Positions 42,104 to 54,359 of a stretch of 64,000 bases of DNA are shown here, piece after piece. Numbering within the stretch: position 1 is the first letter of the stretch; every line of letters begins with the position of its first letter. The notes beneath the pieces were generated by a model. The model did not search any database. It was not told the DNA's origin and saw only the letters and a program-made list of their open reading frames with translations. The position numbers were made by a program, and so were the translations under genes. The DNA is from Nilaparvata lugens (lineage: Eukaryota > Arthropoda > Insecta > Hemiptera > Delphacidae): positions 2,476,759-2,540,758 of the forward strand of contig NC_052505.1 in the NCBI RefSeq assembly GCF_014356525.2. The letters are read 5' to 3'.

Positions 42104-42149
42104 TATTTGGTGGAGGCTTCTCCCGCCGTCCATATATTGCTTAGAGTTT

Positions 42150-42452
42150 TCTCTGCTCGTCTTGTCAATGCTTTCTATAGATGGTAGCTGATATAGGTTT
42201 ATTAATGTAATATAAACTGATGATCATTCTCGTTTAAAATAATAAATTATATTTTTCAATAATTTCATAATGAATTCTCATAATTGAGATGAAATATTTT
42301 GTTGATTAATCATCAATTCTACATTGTTAAAAGAGACTGGCAACAGAGATACGCGAGAAAGAAATAGCGCTATCCGCTTTGTTGAATGATAGACAAGGAC
42401 AGCAATACCATTGCTAATCAAACACTGCCAATATAACGTGGACCCTACTATA
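42150..42452 (+). mobile_element. family A element (5' truncated)
   Basis: Begins CTCGTCTTGTCAATGCTTTC and ends CCAATATAACGTGGACCCTA. Its CTCGTTTAAAATAATAAATT at about 42228-42250 is the unfilled version of the TTAA site used by the MITEs at 58544 and 60223. Confidence 0.75.
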
Positions 42453-42977
42453 GGAATGAATTTTCCCTACTATAAGAGAACGAGTTTCAAAATTACTTTC
42501 ATACCACTTGTTCATGAGAAACATAATATCTTTCAATGAAATTTGAGCTTGCTTTGCTTTTATTATTCAACTGTCTCATTTCTCTCATAATACTAAATGA
42601 AGGTGTGAAACGTAGGTCCCAATTAAGTAATAATTCATTCCAGGTGTTCAAATTGAGATAAATGAAGGGACTGGCGGCAAATTATAGTGATTTCAATCTA
42701 CAGCTTGGAAACTTAATAATTCAGGCACCGACATAGCTCTCCAACACGCAATTGTGCTCCGACAAACAACCGTCAAGCTAACTTCATTGCTTCATATCCT
42801 GACATTTCATTTTTGTTTGCTGTTTAAATGCAACCATATCCACAAGTAAACGTGATTTAGCGTCGAACGTGGTGTTAGCATATGACCCTCAGCTAACTCT
42901 TCGAGTTAATACCCTTGAAACAACAGTCTTTAAAGCCTCAGTCATTAGTGTAGAACTTATAGTTTAGAATAGATCCT
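42453..42977. other. intergenic stretch, nothing assigned
   Basis: No repeat match and no ORF above noise. Slightly GC-richer than its surroundings around 42720-42900. Confidence 0.3.
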
Positions 42978-43962
<985 letters not shown>

Positions 43963-44502
43963 TGCTCTGTGATAGAACACAATCATCTCATTCCACAAAC
44001 TACTATAAATAACTTTTCTCCTCAATATTGGCGCAATCAGAATAAAAACTGTGCTGTCGTAGGATTTATGCCCATAGGGAATTCATTATAGCTCACTTTG
44101 TTATTTTCTGATGACCTTTCAATTAAGCGAAAACTTCTCGGAATGAGATTACATCTCTCGAGAGACACGAAAACTCCGCTGTCTCCGAGTCTTAGTTGAA
44201 GGTTGAAAAAGTTGAGGAAGAAATTCTGTTGAGTGAGAGAAAAAGTGGAGAAATATTTTGTGAGGGAGACAGAACGTTTAGTGAGGTAGTTGACGAGTGT
44301 ATGGATGTCAGGAATGAGTAAGGTTTTCGAAGTATTTCATCTTCTCCTTTCTACAGAATGGAAGAAACTGCTATATCAATAATAATTTTAACATTTTTTT
44401 CTCGAGTCAGAAGGATGGAGTCATACATTTGAACATCAAATCCTTATACTCTAAAATTGTTCAAATTTTGTTAATGAAATACTTCCACATCTGAATTATC
44501 AC
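43963..44502. other. intergenic stretch, nothing assigned
   Basis: Purine-rich stretch GTGAGAGAAAAAGTGGAGAA near 44240. No ORF or repeat match. Confidence 0.3.
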
Positions 44503-44893
44503 ACGCATCGATTCTTGATCGTAAGATATAATAATACAAATACTAAGGGTGATGCCAACATAATCTCTTTGGCTTGTGCGTGGGTAATGAGTGAGAGGCA
44601 TGATCATCATGAGAGATGATGACCGATTTTTAGGTAGTGGAGACCGACGACTAATCGTCTCCTCCTAATATTTAGCAGTCCTTATGAATTCTAGAGCTGA
44701 AGTCAATAGAATCCAAATTGTATTGATGATCGCCAATCTCTGTCGCGGAGCCGGCATATAGAAGAAGAAGAAGATGAATTCTAGCATATTAAACGGAGCT
44801 TGTCAAACATCACCTGTTCGACATCATCTGATCAATTTGAAAGAATTTATAAGGACGGCGGAAATCGTATGAAAAAATCGATTTGTGTGTATC
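44503..44893. mobile_element. family F foldback element, copy 3
   Basis: CACACGCATCGATTCTTGAT at the left and AAAAATCGATTTGTGTGT at the right match the inner arms of 10424-10905. The core TATTAAACGGAGCTTGTCAA and AATTTATAAGGACGGCGG is shared. About 240 bp (44530-44770), ending in GAAGAAGAAGAAGATG, appears to be an insertion. Confidence 0.55.
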
Positions 44894-45177
44894 TAACCCT
44901 AGAGTACATAGTTCATAGAGTACCCTGTTATTGATCAGGGTTAGTTTCACTAAAAAATGATCTTACATCCGCTCCATATTCAAATACTTTAGTTTGTAAT
45001 AACCATAGTCAACCTCAACCGCACGATAATAGTCCGATAGAAATTGAAGCAGTAGAGTACCCACTCATCTCCTCAGAAGAGACTCTTTGGAGAGAAGGCT
45101 TCTCTGACTGGTTCTCGTGACATTAATCATGATTAAATTCAAAAGATTCTGTGCAACCGGACATAGGTGATAATTTT
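44894..45177. other. intergenic stretch, nothing assigned
   Basis: Short unassigned spacer between a family F and a family B element. Confidence 0.3.
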
Positions 45178-45308
45178 TACTTTCCTTACCCTATTACCAT
45201 AGGTAAGGAAAGTATTGCTTTCCAAAAAAAATTAAGGTACCCAAATTTCCAAATTTCTATACGTTTCAAGTTCCCCTGAGTCCAAAAAGTGGTTTTTGGA
45301 TATTTGTC

Positions 45309-45344
<36 letters not shown>

Positions 45345-46013
45345 AGTGTATGTGCGTCTGTGTACACGATATCTCATCTCCCAATAAACGGAATGACTTG
45401 AAATTTGGAACTTAAGGTCCTTACACTATAAGGATCTGACACGAACATTTTCGATCAAATGCAATTCAAGATGGCGGCTAAAATGGCGAAAATGTTGTCA
45501 AAAACAGGGTTTTTCGCAATTTTCTCGAAAACGGCTCCAACGATTTTGATCAAATTCATACCAAGAAAAGTTATTGGTAAGCTCTATCAACTGCCACAAG
45601 TCTCATATCTGTAAAAATTTCAGGAGCACTGCACTATCTATGCAAAGTTTGGTTTTGGATTCCCAATTATCAGGCTTCAGATACAATTTAAACAAAAACT
45701 TTTGAGTGGAAAAGATTGAGCATAAAAATCTCTACAATTAATGTTCAGTAACATTTTCACCTAAATTTGAAAATAAGCTCGAAATTCGAGAAAATAAGAT
45801 TAGTCAATTGCAAACTGTTGGCAACTGTTGATTCTATTAAATCATTCACTATGAAGAGATAGCAGATCTCATGTATATCTAGCGTTATTGTCCTGTCACC
45901 AGCTGGCTCAGATCTTGGAAAAGTAGACTTGAGATGCGCGGGAACACTAGCGTCAGTTGATAAATTTTCATAACGGCAAGGAAAGTTGTGAGAGTGCACC
46001 ACACCAGATTTTT
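45178..46013 (+). mobile_element. family B element, copy 4 (short GT tract, best-preserved ends)
   Basis: The 5' foldback ACTTTCCTTACCCTATTACC / ATAGGTAAGGAAAGT is complete. The GT tract is only ~34 bp (45312-45345), so this copy shows the element at close to unit length (~836 bp). It ends GAGAGTGCACCACACCAGAT. Confidence 0.8.
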
Positions 46014-46624
46014 AGATGTGTGATTCTATACAGAACTGTGGTCCCATACCTTTGGGCTTCGTTGTTCTGAATGATGATATAATATTTTGTACTTTATTGT
46101 TCACATTATATGAACTCATGGAGAAATAGATAATATAGAGGAGACACCGAATGTGTTGAAACATGTTTGTAACTTTTTAATAAATTATTGATAGATTTAG
46201 ACAGTATTCCAGTGTTTTATTATGGATAGATATCACTATCTTCTTCTGCTAGTGCCTATTCGTTCCGAATATTGGCGATCAGCCTGACTATGGTTATCTT
46301 ATTTACAGCCATCCTGAAAAGTTCTGTTGTAGTTTTGGAGAACCAGGTACGCTATAGAGCGTTTTGGAGAACCAGATATCACTATACAGGATGTTAAAAA
46401 TGTTCTTCGGGGTTACAAAAATTCATTACAGAAAAAAAAATCCACTTACAATAATGAAACAAGTACTGTACGAAAGAGCATTTCAAACAGTTTTTTCCAC
46501 AGGTACTGGGCAGTTAGTTGACCGTTTGCCCGCTAGGTGTAGACAGTGGAGGAAATGGCTGCTACAACTTCTTCCTTTTTACAATATTCCTTTCTTCACT
46601 CAACTATTTGGGAAGTTTGCTATA
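46014..46624. other. intergenic stretch, nothing assigned
   Basis: An internal echo of TATAGAGCGTTTTGGAGAAC near 46355 with GTTTTGGAGAACCAGGTACG near 46332. The 91-codon ORF 46364-46639 has no recognisable domain and runs into family C. Confidence 0.3.
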
Positions 46625-47254
46625 CTAGTAGTTCTGTGAACAGTAGACCTCAAGCAGTTATAAACTACAGCCTTCATCAGAGTGAATTATGTCCTGTCCT
46701 GATGTGTCGGCGAGATATCGGTGTGTAAACAGCTAATGGTTGTTTCAAATGTTGTATCGGCAATAATCATCAATATTTATTATAATTATTATCATTGAAA
46801 TTCTTGTAATTTGTTGTAAACAACTATGATACTACTGTATCATCAAAAGCTTACCGTGTTGAAAGCAGAGAAAAGTCTGGAGAAAATAATAAGCCACTTG
46901 GAGTTATCAATACTGCATGCCTCAAGCTGATTTTTTACCAAATTAAATTGGGATATTAATTGCATGCGTCATTGCATGCAATTGATAATCCACTCGACAG
47001 CTGATTTATGATGAATAATATTCTATAGTCTGATTTCATGGTAATATTGGCATTCGGAAGAGATTCCTTTTCCTTTTGTATTATCCTTAAAATGCAAAAT
47101 TTCAAAAAAACCTTGTACATACGTCGACGCGCAATTCAAAGAGGAATATACCTGTTAAATTTCATGGAAATCTATTCCCGTGTCTCGCCCTGAATGTGGA
47201 ACATAAAAACATATAAACCTAAAGAGAAATGCAAATCCGTCGACTTGAATCTTA

Positions 47255-48251
47255 AGGTGCGTACAGATTCACGCGCCGCGAACATGACCAATTCACTTTT
47301 TTTTTTCTAGATTACGTCCTAAGACTCCAGTCATGGAGTATAAGACAAGTCATGTTATTACATGATAATTCTAACACCAAGTAGTTCAACCTAGTTTAGG
47401 TTTGAAAGGAATCTTGTACACTATAAAAAGCTCTATCAACTAAATATTTTTTCATTTGTATTTTGAAAATCTTCAAATCATCGTTACTTTTCAAGATTTG
47501 AGGTAGCTTGTTATAAAATTTCCTACCAATATAATCTGGTTTTTGTTCAAATAGCCTACTATTGTGACCCATTATATGATAATCTGCTCTGTTTCGCGTA
47601 TTATACTCATGAACATCTGAATTCTGGATCACACCACTCGTTTTCACATGCATTACAACTTCATATACATACAAAGATGGCACAGTTAATAGACCAAGCT
47701 TTTTAAATAAAGGCCTACAAGAGTCTAACCTATTCACTTTCTCTATACATCTGAGTGCCTTCTTTTAAATCTTAAACACTCTGTCCATATTTTGTTGAGA
47801 TGAATTACCCCATACTAAAATAGCATACCTAATATGAGATAGTATAGTCCATGGTAAGCAGTTAACAGTAGTTTTTTATCATTCAGCCTAGCAAGCTGCC
47901 GCAGGACAAATACCCCAGATGATATCTTATTACATATCCTCTTAATGTAAGGATGCCATGTTAATTTCCTGTCCAATAAAATTCCCAAGAATGCTACTTT
48001 CTCTTCTTGGTCTAATTCATTTTCCTCTACAAACACATTTATTTCTCTACCCTCTACTGAATTATATTTACTTTTGAATTGTAGGAATTGACATTTCTTA
48101 TTATTTATTGCTAATTGCAAATCACTTTTAATTAGTTGATGCCAAGCTTTTCATATCAGCTGTATCTTACCGTTTCTGTTAAAATACAGATATGATCAGC
48201 TGATTAGAAGTGAATTGCTCATGTTCGCGGCGCGTATATCTGTACGCACCT
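47255..48251. mobile_element. PIF/Harbinger-like TIR element carrying a LINE fragment
   Basis: Ends AGGTGCGTACAGATTCACGC and inverse (GCGTATATCTGTACGCACCT), with about 46 bp TIRs including CGCCGCGAACATGA. TTA flanks at 47252-47254 and 48252-48254. The interior is almost entirely the 3' half of a LINE on the minus strand, not a Harbinger transposase. The TIR family matches the 174 bp MITE at 34611-34784. Confidence 0.8.
47396..48150 (-). pseudogene. LINE reverse transcriptase C-terminal half, frameshifted
   Basis: Reading on the minus strand: LAINNKKCQFLQFKSKYN, then KVAFLGILLDRKLTWHPYIK (the FLGIxLDxxLxWxxHI thumb motif), RLNDKKLLLTAYHGL, SHIRYAILVWGNSSQQNMDR, KALRCIEKVNRLDSCRPLFK, LLTVPSLYVYEVVMHV, VHEYNTRNRADYHI, GRKFYNKLPQIL and FKIQMKKYLVDRAFYS. 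The order is that of jockey/CR1-type LINEs after the RT palm. A frameshift lies near 47852 and a stop near 47765. The endonuclease and RT catalytic (YADD) regions are missing. Flanked by the TIRs of the element at 47255-48251. Confidence 0.85.
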
Positions 48252-48275
48252 TTAGACCCTACTTTGCTCGGTCAA

Positions 48276-48839
48276 AAACGTTATTTTCACATCAATAAGA
48301 CATAGAAATCTATAACACCATAGCCTCCCCGTATGTTAATCGAGTTCCTTGTATCAAATAATATCACCCTCACAAGTACACGTTATAATAATGCTCCGGT
48401 GTTATTAATGTTGTAAGTTCATAATTGATTACTTGGCGGGAATGTAGCCTGTATATATACAGGCTCAGTCAACATCTTGGCGCAAATCAATACTCAACAA
48501 ATATCGGCGACTCGTGAATGTGTAATTTAGCACCTGTTCCTGACAGCCATGTCTGCTTAATCACTTTCTCTCAGAACTCACTTCGCTCGCTCTCTGCTCT
48601 CCACCAATCACAAGGTGTGTTCTGTAATAGACTGCAGCACAATAATTAAGTGGAGGCATGTGTGATTGAACGTGATTGATTTCTCGAATTTATACAGAAA
48701 CAGTTTTGAGCATAAGTTCTGGAGGACTAAGCATAAGTTTGAGCATAAGTTCTGAAGGACTAAGCATAAGTTTGAGCATAAGTTCTGAAATGAGATGACT
48801 GGCTGAAGATAAAACGAAAATCTACTTTGTAAAAATACT
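48276..48839. other. intergenic stretch, short internal repeat
   Basis: GAGCATAAGTTCTGAAGGAC, TAAGCATAAGTTT repeats three times at 48710-48790. Nothing else assigned. Confidence 0.4.
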
Positions 48840-49005
48840 TGGAGACTGAAAATTTTATGAATTGAACTTAACCTATTTCGGAATATGTGTCATCTAAATC
48901 TGAGAGAGGAATAGCACAAGGTTACCTTATTTTTCCTCTCCCTATCGTTTTGTTGATGTATTTATTGTATAAATGAATAAAGAATGTATAAAGATAGGTG
49001 CATAC
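48840..49005 (+). mobile_element. LINE 3' end, type 2
   Basis: ACCTATTTCGGAATATGTGT, GAATAGCACAAGGTTACCTT, CTCTCCCTATCGTTTTG and a TGAATAAAGAATGTATAAAG tail. Confidence 0.6.
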
Positions 49006-49116
49006 TGTGTTCAAGCATGGAGATTCAGACGCTACCCAGAGTTTGATGTATGGTGAGTCGAATACTTGAATTAATTGTTTCAAAAGTCATACATTTTGTA
49101 CAATATCAAATGGAAA

Positions 49117-49250
49117 GATGTCGTTGTCTGTCGTAGTCTGTCGTAGTCTGTCGTAGTCTGTCGTAGTCTGTCGTAGTCTGTTGTAGTCTGTCGTGGTCTG
49201 TCGTTGACTGTCGTAGTCTGTCGTGGTCTCTCATTGCCTGTCATTCCACC
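49117..49250 (+). repeat. 10 bp minisatellite GTCTGTCGTA
   Basis: About twelve units of GTCTGTCGTA with variants (TTGTA, CGTGG, CGTTGA). A shorter block of the same unit follows the octamer array at 51040-51115. Both are preceded by GAAAGATGTCGTTGTCTGTC. Confidence 0.85.
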
Positions 49251-49542
49251 AATATAAACCTTTAAACCATGTTATAGAACGAATTGTAATATATATATAT
49301 ATTATATAAACTCATGTTATTTCAATTATCCACTGCATACTGCTGTATATTACTGAAATTTGATAACCCTGATCTACTTTCAGCCTACTTCATTTTATTA
49401 ATCAATTATTTGATCTTATCTACCTATATTATTATTTACTTTATCATTTTCTGTTTTTTTCTCTTCAATATTCATATTGATCAAAACTTTTACAATATTT
49501 CCATTAATAAATAAATCCTTAGTTTAAATAACGAAATTAACG
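49251..49542. other. AT-rich intergenic stretch
   Basis: TATATATATATATTATATAA run near 49290; the 66-codon ORF 49314-49514 is low-complexity hydrophobic and unlikely to be real. Confidence 0.3.
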
Positions 49543-49839
49543 TTTTGGTAGAGAGTTAGTGGGGAGGATATTTTAATATTCTTCCCAAAGAATGACATTG
49601 ATATGTCCAAAGCTCCGCCAATTTATGTAGATGCATAACAATATGATTATTATCTATAGTTATTATATTACAAATTGCTTTTTCATATAATATACAGTTC
49701 AATAGTTATTTTCTTAGTCTATATTATGTAAATTCATCTATAACTTTGCTGTATTGTAAGCTATTGTATACAACTGTATAAGCCAGTATATATTGTAATC
49801 TACATAAATAAAGTACTCAATCAATCAATCAATCAATTT
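49543..49839 (+). mobile_element. ~300 bp retroposon with TCAA tail, copy 2
   Basis: Same 5' start (TTTGGTAGAGAGTTAGTGGG) and 3' end (ACATAAATAAAGTACTCAAT, then CAATCAATCAATCAA) as 33905-34196 on the minus strand. No ORF. No obvious Pol III boxes. Confidence 0.7.
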
Positions 49840-49854
49840 TTAATATACCCAAAG

Positions 49855-50190
49855 TGTGGTCCAAGTTATCATGGCAGTGTTTGACTAGCAATGGTATCGT
49901 TATCCTTGTCTATCATTCAACTAAGCGGATAGTGCTATCTCTTTCTCGCTTTTCTCTGTAGCCAGATGGTCTTTCAACAATGTAGAATTGACAGAATATT
50001 TTATATTGATCATGAAATTATTAAAAAATATAATTTCCTGCTTAGTAGAATATTAATTGATTATTTTAAACGAAATGAACAGTTGATATTACATCAATAA
50101 ACCTGTATCAGCTTCCGTCTTTAGAAGGCATTGACAAGACAGAGGATCGCCCATGTTGCTCTGCTATCTTTCTTCACTGTCATTATAACG
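49855..50190 (-). mobile_element. family A element
   Basis: Minus-oriented copy from AGTGTGGTCCAAGTTATCAT to CATTATAACGTG, at which point family E (50191) begins inside the left TIR. Confidence 0.75.
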
Positions 50191-51020
50191 TGTTTCCCAG
50201 GGATGAGACCTAGTGCAATCGAGTTTTCATATTATAAACCTACTATGTTTCGAATTTCGTGAGAATCGTTAGAGCCGTTTTCGAGATCCGGTGAAATACG
50301 AACATATAAACATTTAAACATCTAAACATCTAAACATCTAACATCTAAACATCTAACATCTAAACATCTAAACATCTAAACATCTGAACATCTGAACATC
50401 TAACATCTAAACATCTAAACATCTAAACATCTAAACTTCTAAACATCTAAAAATCTAAACATTCAAACATCTAAACATCTAAACATCTGAACATCTGAAC
50501 ATCTGAACATCTGAACATTTGAACATCTGAACATCTTAACATCTGAACATCTGAACATCTGAACATCTAAACATCTAAACATCTGAACATCTGAACATCT
50601 AAAAATCTAAACATTCAAACATCTAAACATCTAAACATCTGAACATCTGAACATCTGAACATCTGAACATCTGAACATCTTAACATCTAAACATCTAAAC
50701 ATCTAAACATCTAAACATCTGAACATCTGAACATCTGAACATCTAAACATCTAAACATCTAAACATCTAAACATCTAAACTTCTAAACATCTAAAAATCT
50801 AAACATTCAAACATCTGAACATCTGAACATCTGAACATCTAAACATCTGAACATCTGAACATCTTAACATCTGAACATCTGAACATCTGAACATCTAAAC
50901 ATCTAAACATCTAAACACCTAAACATCTAACATCAAAACATCTAAACATCCAAACATCTGAACATCTAAACATCTAAACATCTAAACATCTAAACATCTA
51001 AACAGAAATTGCTCGTTTAA
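50191..51020 (+). mobile_element. family E repeat, 3' half, with expanded octamer array
   Basis: CCAGGGATGAGACCTAGTGC through CGTTAGAGCCGTTTTCGAGA, then the array, then ACAGAAATTGCTCG. The array sits exactly where other copies have short ATAACCAGAT or ATAAATATAA repeats. Confidence 0.75.
50301..51004 (+). repeat. (AACATCTA/AACATCTG)n octamer array, ~88 units
   Basis: A nearly pure 8 bp tandem array of about 700 bp with two main variants, AACATCTA and AACATCTG, occurring in runs. Rarer variants (AACTTCTA, AACATTCA, AAAATCTA) recur together as blocks, e.g. ACTTCTAAACATCTAAAAAT at about 50433 and 50779, showing duplication of segments of several units. Confidence 0.97.
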
Positions 51021-51039
51021 TAGTATAGGATATCGAATA

Positions 51040-51115
51040 GAAAGATGTCGTTGTCTGTCGTTACCTGTCGTTGTCTGTCGTTAACTGTCGTAGTCTGTTG
51101 TTGTCTGTTGTGTGT
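51040..51115 (+). repeat. GTCGTTGTCT minisatellite, short block
   Basis: About six units of GTCTGTCGTT-type sequence after the octamer array; same unit as 49117-49250. Confidence 0.75.
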
Positions 51116-51438
51116 CATCGTAAGTAGGCCTACCATATATGTTGTGTCGTGATTCCTTCAACCCACAAGGGAAACGACACACCAGGATACAAGGTTGATG
51201 TCAATGATTGGTGTGGGGAATATTGCATTGTCAAGGGCCCACATTGTCGCTGAGATACTGTTAGCATTTCTATCTACAAGCGTTCATCTTATACAAGTAG
51301 AGAGCAGTGTTCATCGCATACAGGAACTGACAGAATGTCGTCTGTCAAAATTCTCTTGAGAACCTATGAACAAGACTGAAGATGGAATGAATGATTGACA
51401 TTTCCACTATTGTTGAATATGGTTTCCTAGAGAGCTAA
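51116..51438. other. intergenic stretch, nothing assigned
   Basis: No repeat match and no ORF of note. Confidence 0.3.
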
Positions 51439-52110
51439 CTAGTAGTTCTGTGAACAGTTGACCTCGAGCAGTTTTGAACCTCAGCCTCCTCTTATACTGT
51501 CCATCAGAGTAAATTCTGTCTTGTGTTGTCGTGTCGGTGAGATATCGTTGTGAAAACGGCTAATGGCTGTTGGGGTTGGTGTATCAAAAATGCAAACATC
51601 AAAAACTAATCTCCTTCAAGACATACTGGCAACAGGACAGCCCGAGTTCAAAGCAGAGAAAGGTCGAGAGAAAATACTATGTTATTTTGGTTATTGATTG
51701 CATGCGCTATTGTATGCAATCAATAGTTCATTTAATAGTGCATAGAAATCGCATTCAATTAGGCATGCAATTAATAGTCCACACAACAGCTGATTTCCAT
51801 CAAGTTACTTTGAGATATTGAATTGCATGAGTCATAGCATGCAATTCATAATCTACTTGACAGCTGATTTATGATGAATAATTCTATAGAGGCTCCTTTT
51901 CCTCTTATATTATCCTTGGAATTCAAAATTTCCAAAAACCTTGAATATGCGTCGACGCGAAAATTAAAAAGGAGCATACCTCAAATTTCATGAAAACTGA
52001 TTTCTGCGTTTCGCCGTGAATGCGGAACATATAAACATTCAAACATATTAACATAAAGAGAAATGCAAAACAGTCGACTTGAATCTTAGACCTTCACTTC
52101 GCTCGGTCAA
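51439..52110 (-). mobile_element. family C element, copy 8
   Basis: Both ends present: ACTAGTAGTTCTGTGAACAG at the left and CTTCACTTCGCTCGGTCAA at the right. Internal TTGCATGCGCTATTGTATGC, ATTGCATGAGTCATAGCATG pairs make several short inverted repeats. Confidence 0.65.
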
Positions 52111-52508
52111 TGAAATGGAGTAGCCTAGTTTAGTGATAAAGATTTGGATTTTGGAACTTATTTATTCTCTTCAAATACTGTTTCTGATGAAATATGTCAT
52201 GCCGTTCACTGTCGTTCCTGCAAAAAACACGGCCCATACACTGCCATTTGAGATAGTAGTAAGTGATAGCACAAAAAAAGAAACAAACGCTGTTAGTTGA
52301 CATAAAACGGAGGCAAATATGCCTAATTCTTCAATTCTAGAAGAAGGAGAAAAAGAAGAGGGAAAAGGATAAGAAAGGAAAGGGAAAAGATCTTAGAAGA
52401 CCATATAAGATTCGACTATAAGTTTTCTCATTACAATATAATCGATAATTTATAATATTATATAAATAACAAATTGTAATTCAGAATTTGACAAGACCAA
52501 GAAGACGA
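52111..52508. other. intergenic stretch, nothing assigned
   Basis: Contains GAAGAAGGAGAAAAAGAAGA purine sequence at about 52340-52400. No other feature. Confidence 0.3.
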
Positions 52509-52860
52509 AGAGAAGAAGAAGAAGAAGAAGAAGAAGAAGAAGAAGAAGAAGAAGAAGAAGAAGAGATGGAGAAGAAGGCGATGACGATGACGAGAGAAGA
52601 AAAAGAAGATGAAGAAGAAGAGAACTCAGACGTCCATAGAAGAGATGATAATAATAATTTTCTCATCACAATAATCGACAATATATCTAAAATAACAAGA
52701 TTGTGATTTAGAACTAGCCCAAGAAGAAGGAGAAGAAGAAGAGAAGAAGAAGAAGAAGAAGAAGAAGAAGAAGAGAAGAAGAAGAAGAAGAAGAAGAAGA
52801 AGAAGAAGAAGAAGAAGAAGAAGAAGAAGAAGAAGAAGAAGGAGAGGAAGGAGAGGATGA
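52509..52860 (+). repeat. (GAA)n tracts flanking a diverged duplication
   Basis: Pure GAAGAA runs at 52516-52566 and 52728-52845. AGACGTCCATAGAAGAGATG separates them; CACAATAATCGACAATATAT at 52667 echoes ACAATATAATCGATAATTTA at 52434, so a ~230 bp unit including the GAA tract was duplicated. Glu/Ser/Leu repeat ORFs over the tract are artefacts. Confidence 0.85.
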
Positions 52861-52899
52861 CATGAGAAGAAGAATAAAAGAAGAAAGAAGCAGTAGTAG

Positions 52900-53242
52900 G
52901 AAGTAGAACGCTTTCGATACAAAATGGCAGTACTATGCTATTCAGCTCTGTGATTGGCCGAGACTAGTCACTCCCATTTTCAACACTTGCAGCAGCTGAC
53001 CAATAGGAACCGAACTTAGTTGACTCCTTTCTCTCACAGATAGCGTTGAGCGATACTTGTATTTCTTTAGCAACGAGTCTTTCATTCTTCCACAGGAGTA
53101 AATTGATTACAAATCGAGCAGATTTAATTGAATTTCTATCAATATTGTGAGCCGAATAACCTTCTACTTAGTTCTCGACCTTTATCCAATATTTATATAA
53201 AAGGCTGACATAGAATAGGATATAGAATAAAAGGCTGATATA
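52900..53242. other. intergenic stretch with two CCAAT-like words
   Basis: GATTGGCC (about 52954) and ACCAATAGG (about 52999) lie 45 bp apart. They could belong to a promoter, but no TATA box or following ORF supports it. Confidence 0.3.
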
Positions 53243-53839
53243 TAGTGAGGTCCACGTTATAATGGCAGTTGAGAAAATTAGGAGGAAAACGTTGCCGATC
53301 CTTTATCTTGTCAATGCGTTCTATAGATGGTAGCCGATACAGGTTTATTGATAAAAAAAAAAAATAAATATGATTTTATTGCCGTTGAATTCTTAGAACA
53401 ATAGGCAGAGTCAAATATTGATTACAGTAAGACAAAAGATAAAATCAAATTTTACAGCAACTGTACATACAAAATTACATTTCTAAGTCTCAAAATAATA
53501 CAGTACCTAAGTAAACTGTAAGTCAATTGGATTTTTCAAATACATTAATAATATTCATTTGAATGTACAAAACATATTCCTTACAGATGTGATATTAACG
53601 GTTCATTCTCATTCAAAATAATCAATTGAATTTCATTAAGCAAAAAATTAAATTTTTAATGAATTCATGGAAAATTTTCATAATTAGAACGGAATATTTT
53701 GTTGATTGATTATTAATTCTACATTGTTTAAAGATGATCTGGCAACAGAGGATAGCGAGAATGAGGTATCGCTATCCGCGTTGCTGGGTGATAGACAACA
53801 TGCTAATCAAACACTGCCATTATAACGTGGACCTCACTA
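53243..53839 (+). mobile_element. family A element with both TIRs and TA duplication
   Basis: TAGTGAGGTCCACGTTATAA at 53243 and its exact inverse ending CCTCACTA at 53839, with TA outside on both sides (53241-53242 and 53840-53841). About 235 bp near 53355-53590, starting AAAAAAAAAAAATAAATATG, is an insertion relative to other copies. This is the best copy for defining the family A termini. Confidence 0.85.
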
Positions 53840-54082
53840 TAGAATATATTGTGATATATAGAATATAATTTGTATTTAATTAAAGTGGATTTTTGACAAC
53901 GTTTCAAATCTATTCAATTAATATATAGCAGGCTGAACGATTGGGTCACACCATCATTGACATCAATTTTATCCATTCAAGTCAAAATAGAAAAGCTTAT
54001 CATTTTTCAACAGGTGCAATAAAAATCATGAATGGAAGAAAAACCTGACTCAGTCAATGTTGATGTTGTAGAACCGTTCCAT

Positions 54083-54350
54083 AATGGAATAAAAACACAC
54101 ATATATCATCAAATTCTAGTTTCATTTTGTTTGAAATTTTATGATATATCATCCAAATAATAAAAAAAGTTTTTTTTGAATAACATAAAAACACTCATAT
54201 ATCATCAAATTCTACAGTTTAATTTGGTTTGAAATTTGATGATAAATTATCCACATAATAATTTTTTTATCAAAATGAAACAAAAACACATATATATCTT
54301 GAAATTCTACCGTTTTATTTGGTTTAGAATTTCATGATATATTTGTGTTT
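54083..54350. repeat. ~90 bp minisatellite, three units
   Basis: AAAACACACATATATCATCA, AATTCTAGTTTCATTTTGTT and TGAAATTTTATGATATATCA repeat at about 54090, 54187 and 54283. Confidence 0.8.
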
Positions 54351-54359
54351 TCATTTTTA

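Larger units (their letters stand above)
46625..48275 (-). mobile_element. family C element, copy 7 (contains a PIF/Harbinger-like insertion)
   Basis: On the minus strand it starts TTGACCGAGCAAAGTAGGGT (48275), is interrupted at 47255-48251, resumes with AGATTCAAGTCGACGGATTT and ends CACAGAACTACTAG (46625). The junction GAATCTTA/TTTAGACC shows a TTA duplication in what is GAATCTTAGACC in the uninterrupted copies. Confidence 0.7.

Noticed and set aside
50301..51004. Regular short repeats resembling a CRISPR array
   Set aside because: There are no spacers: it is an uninterrupted 8 bp tandem array in a eukaryotic repeat.
52481..52922. Glu-, Ser- and Leu-rich ORFs
   Set aside because: Products of GAA/TTC trinucleotide runs read in different frames.
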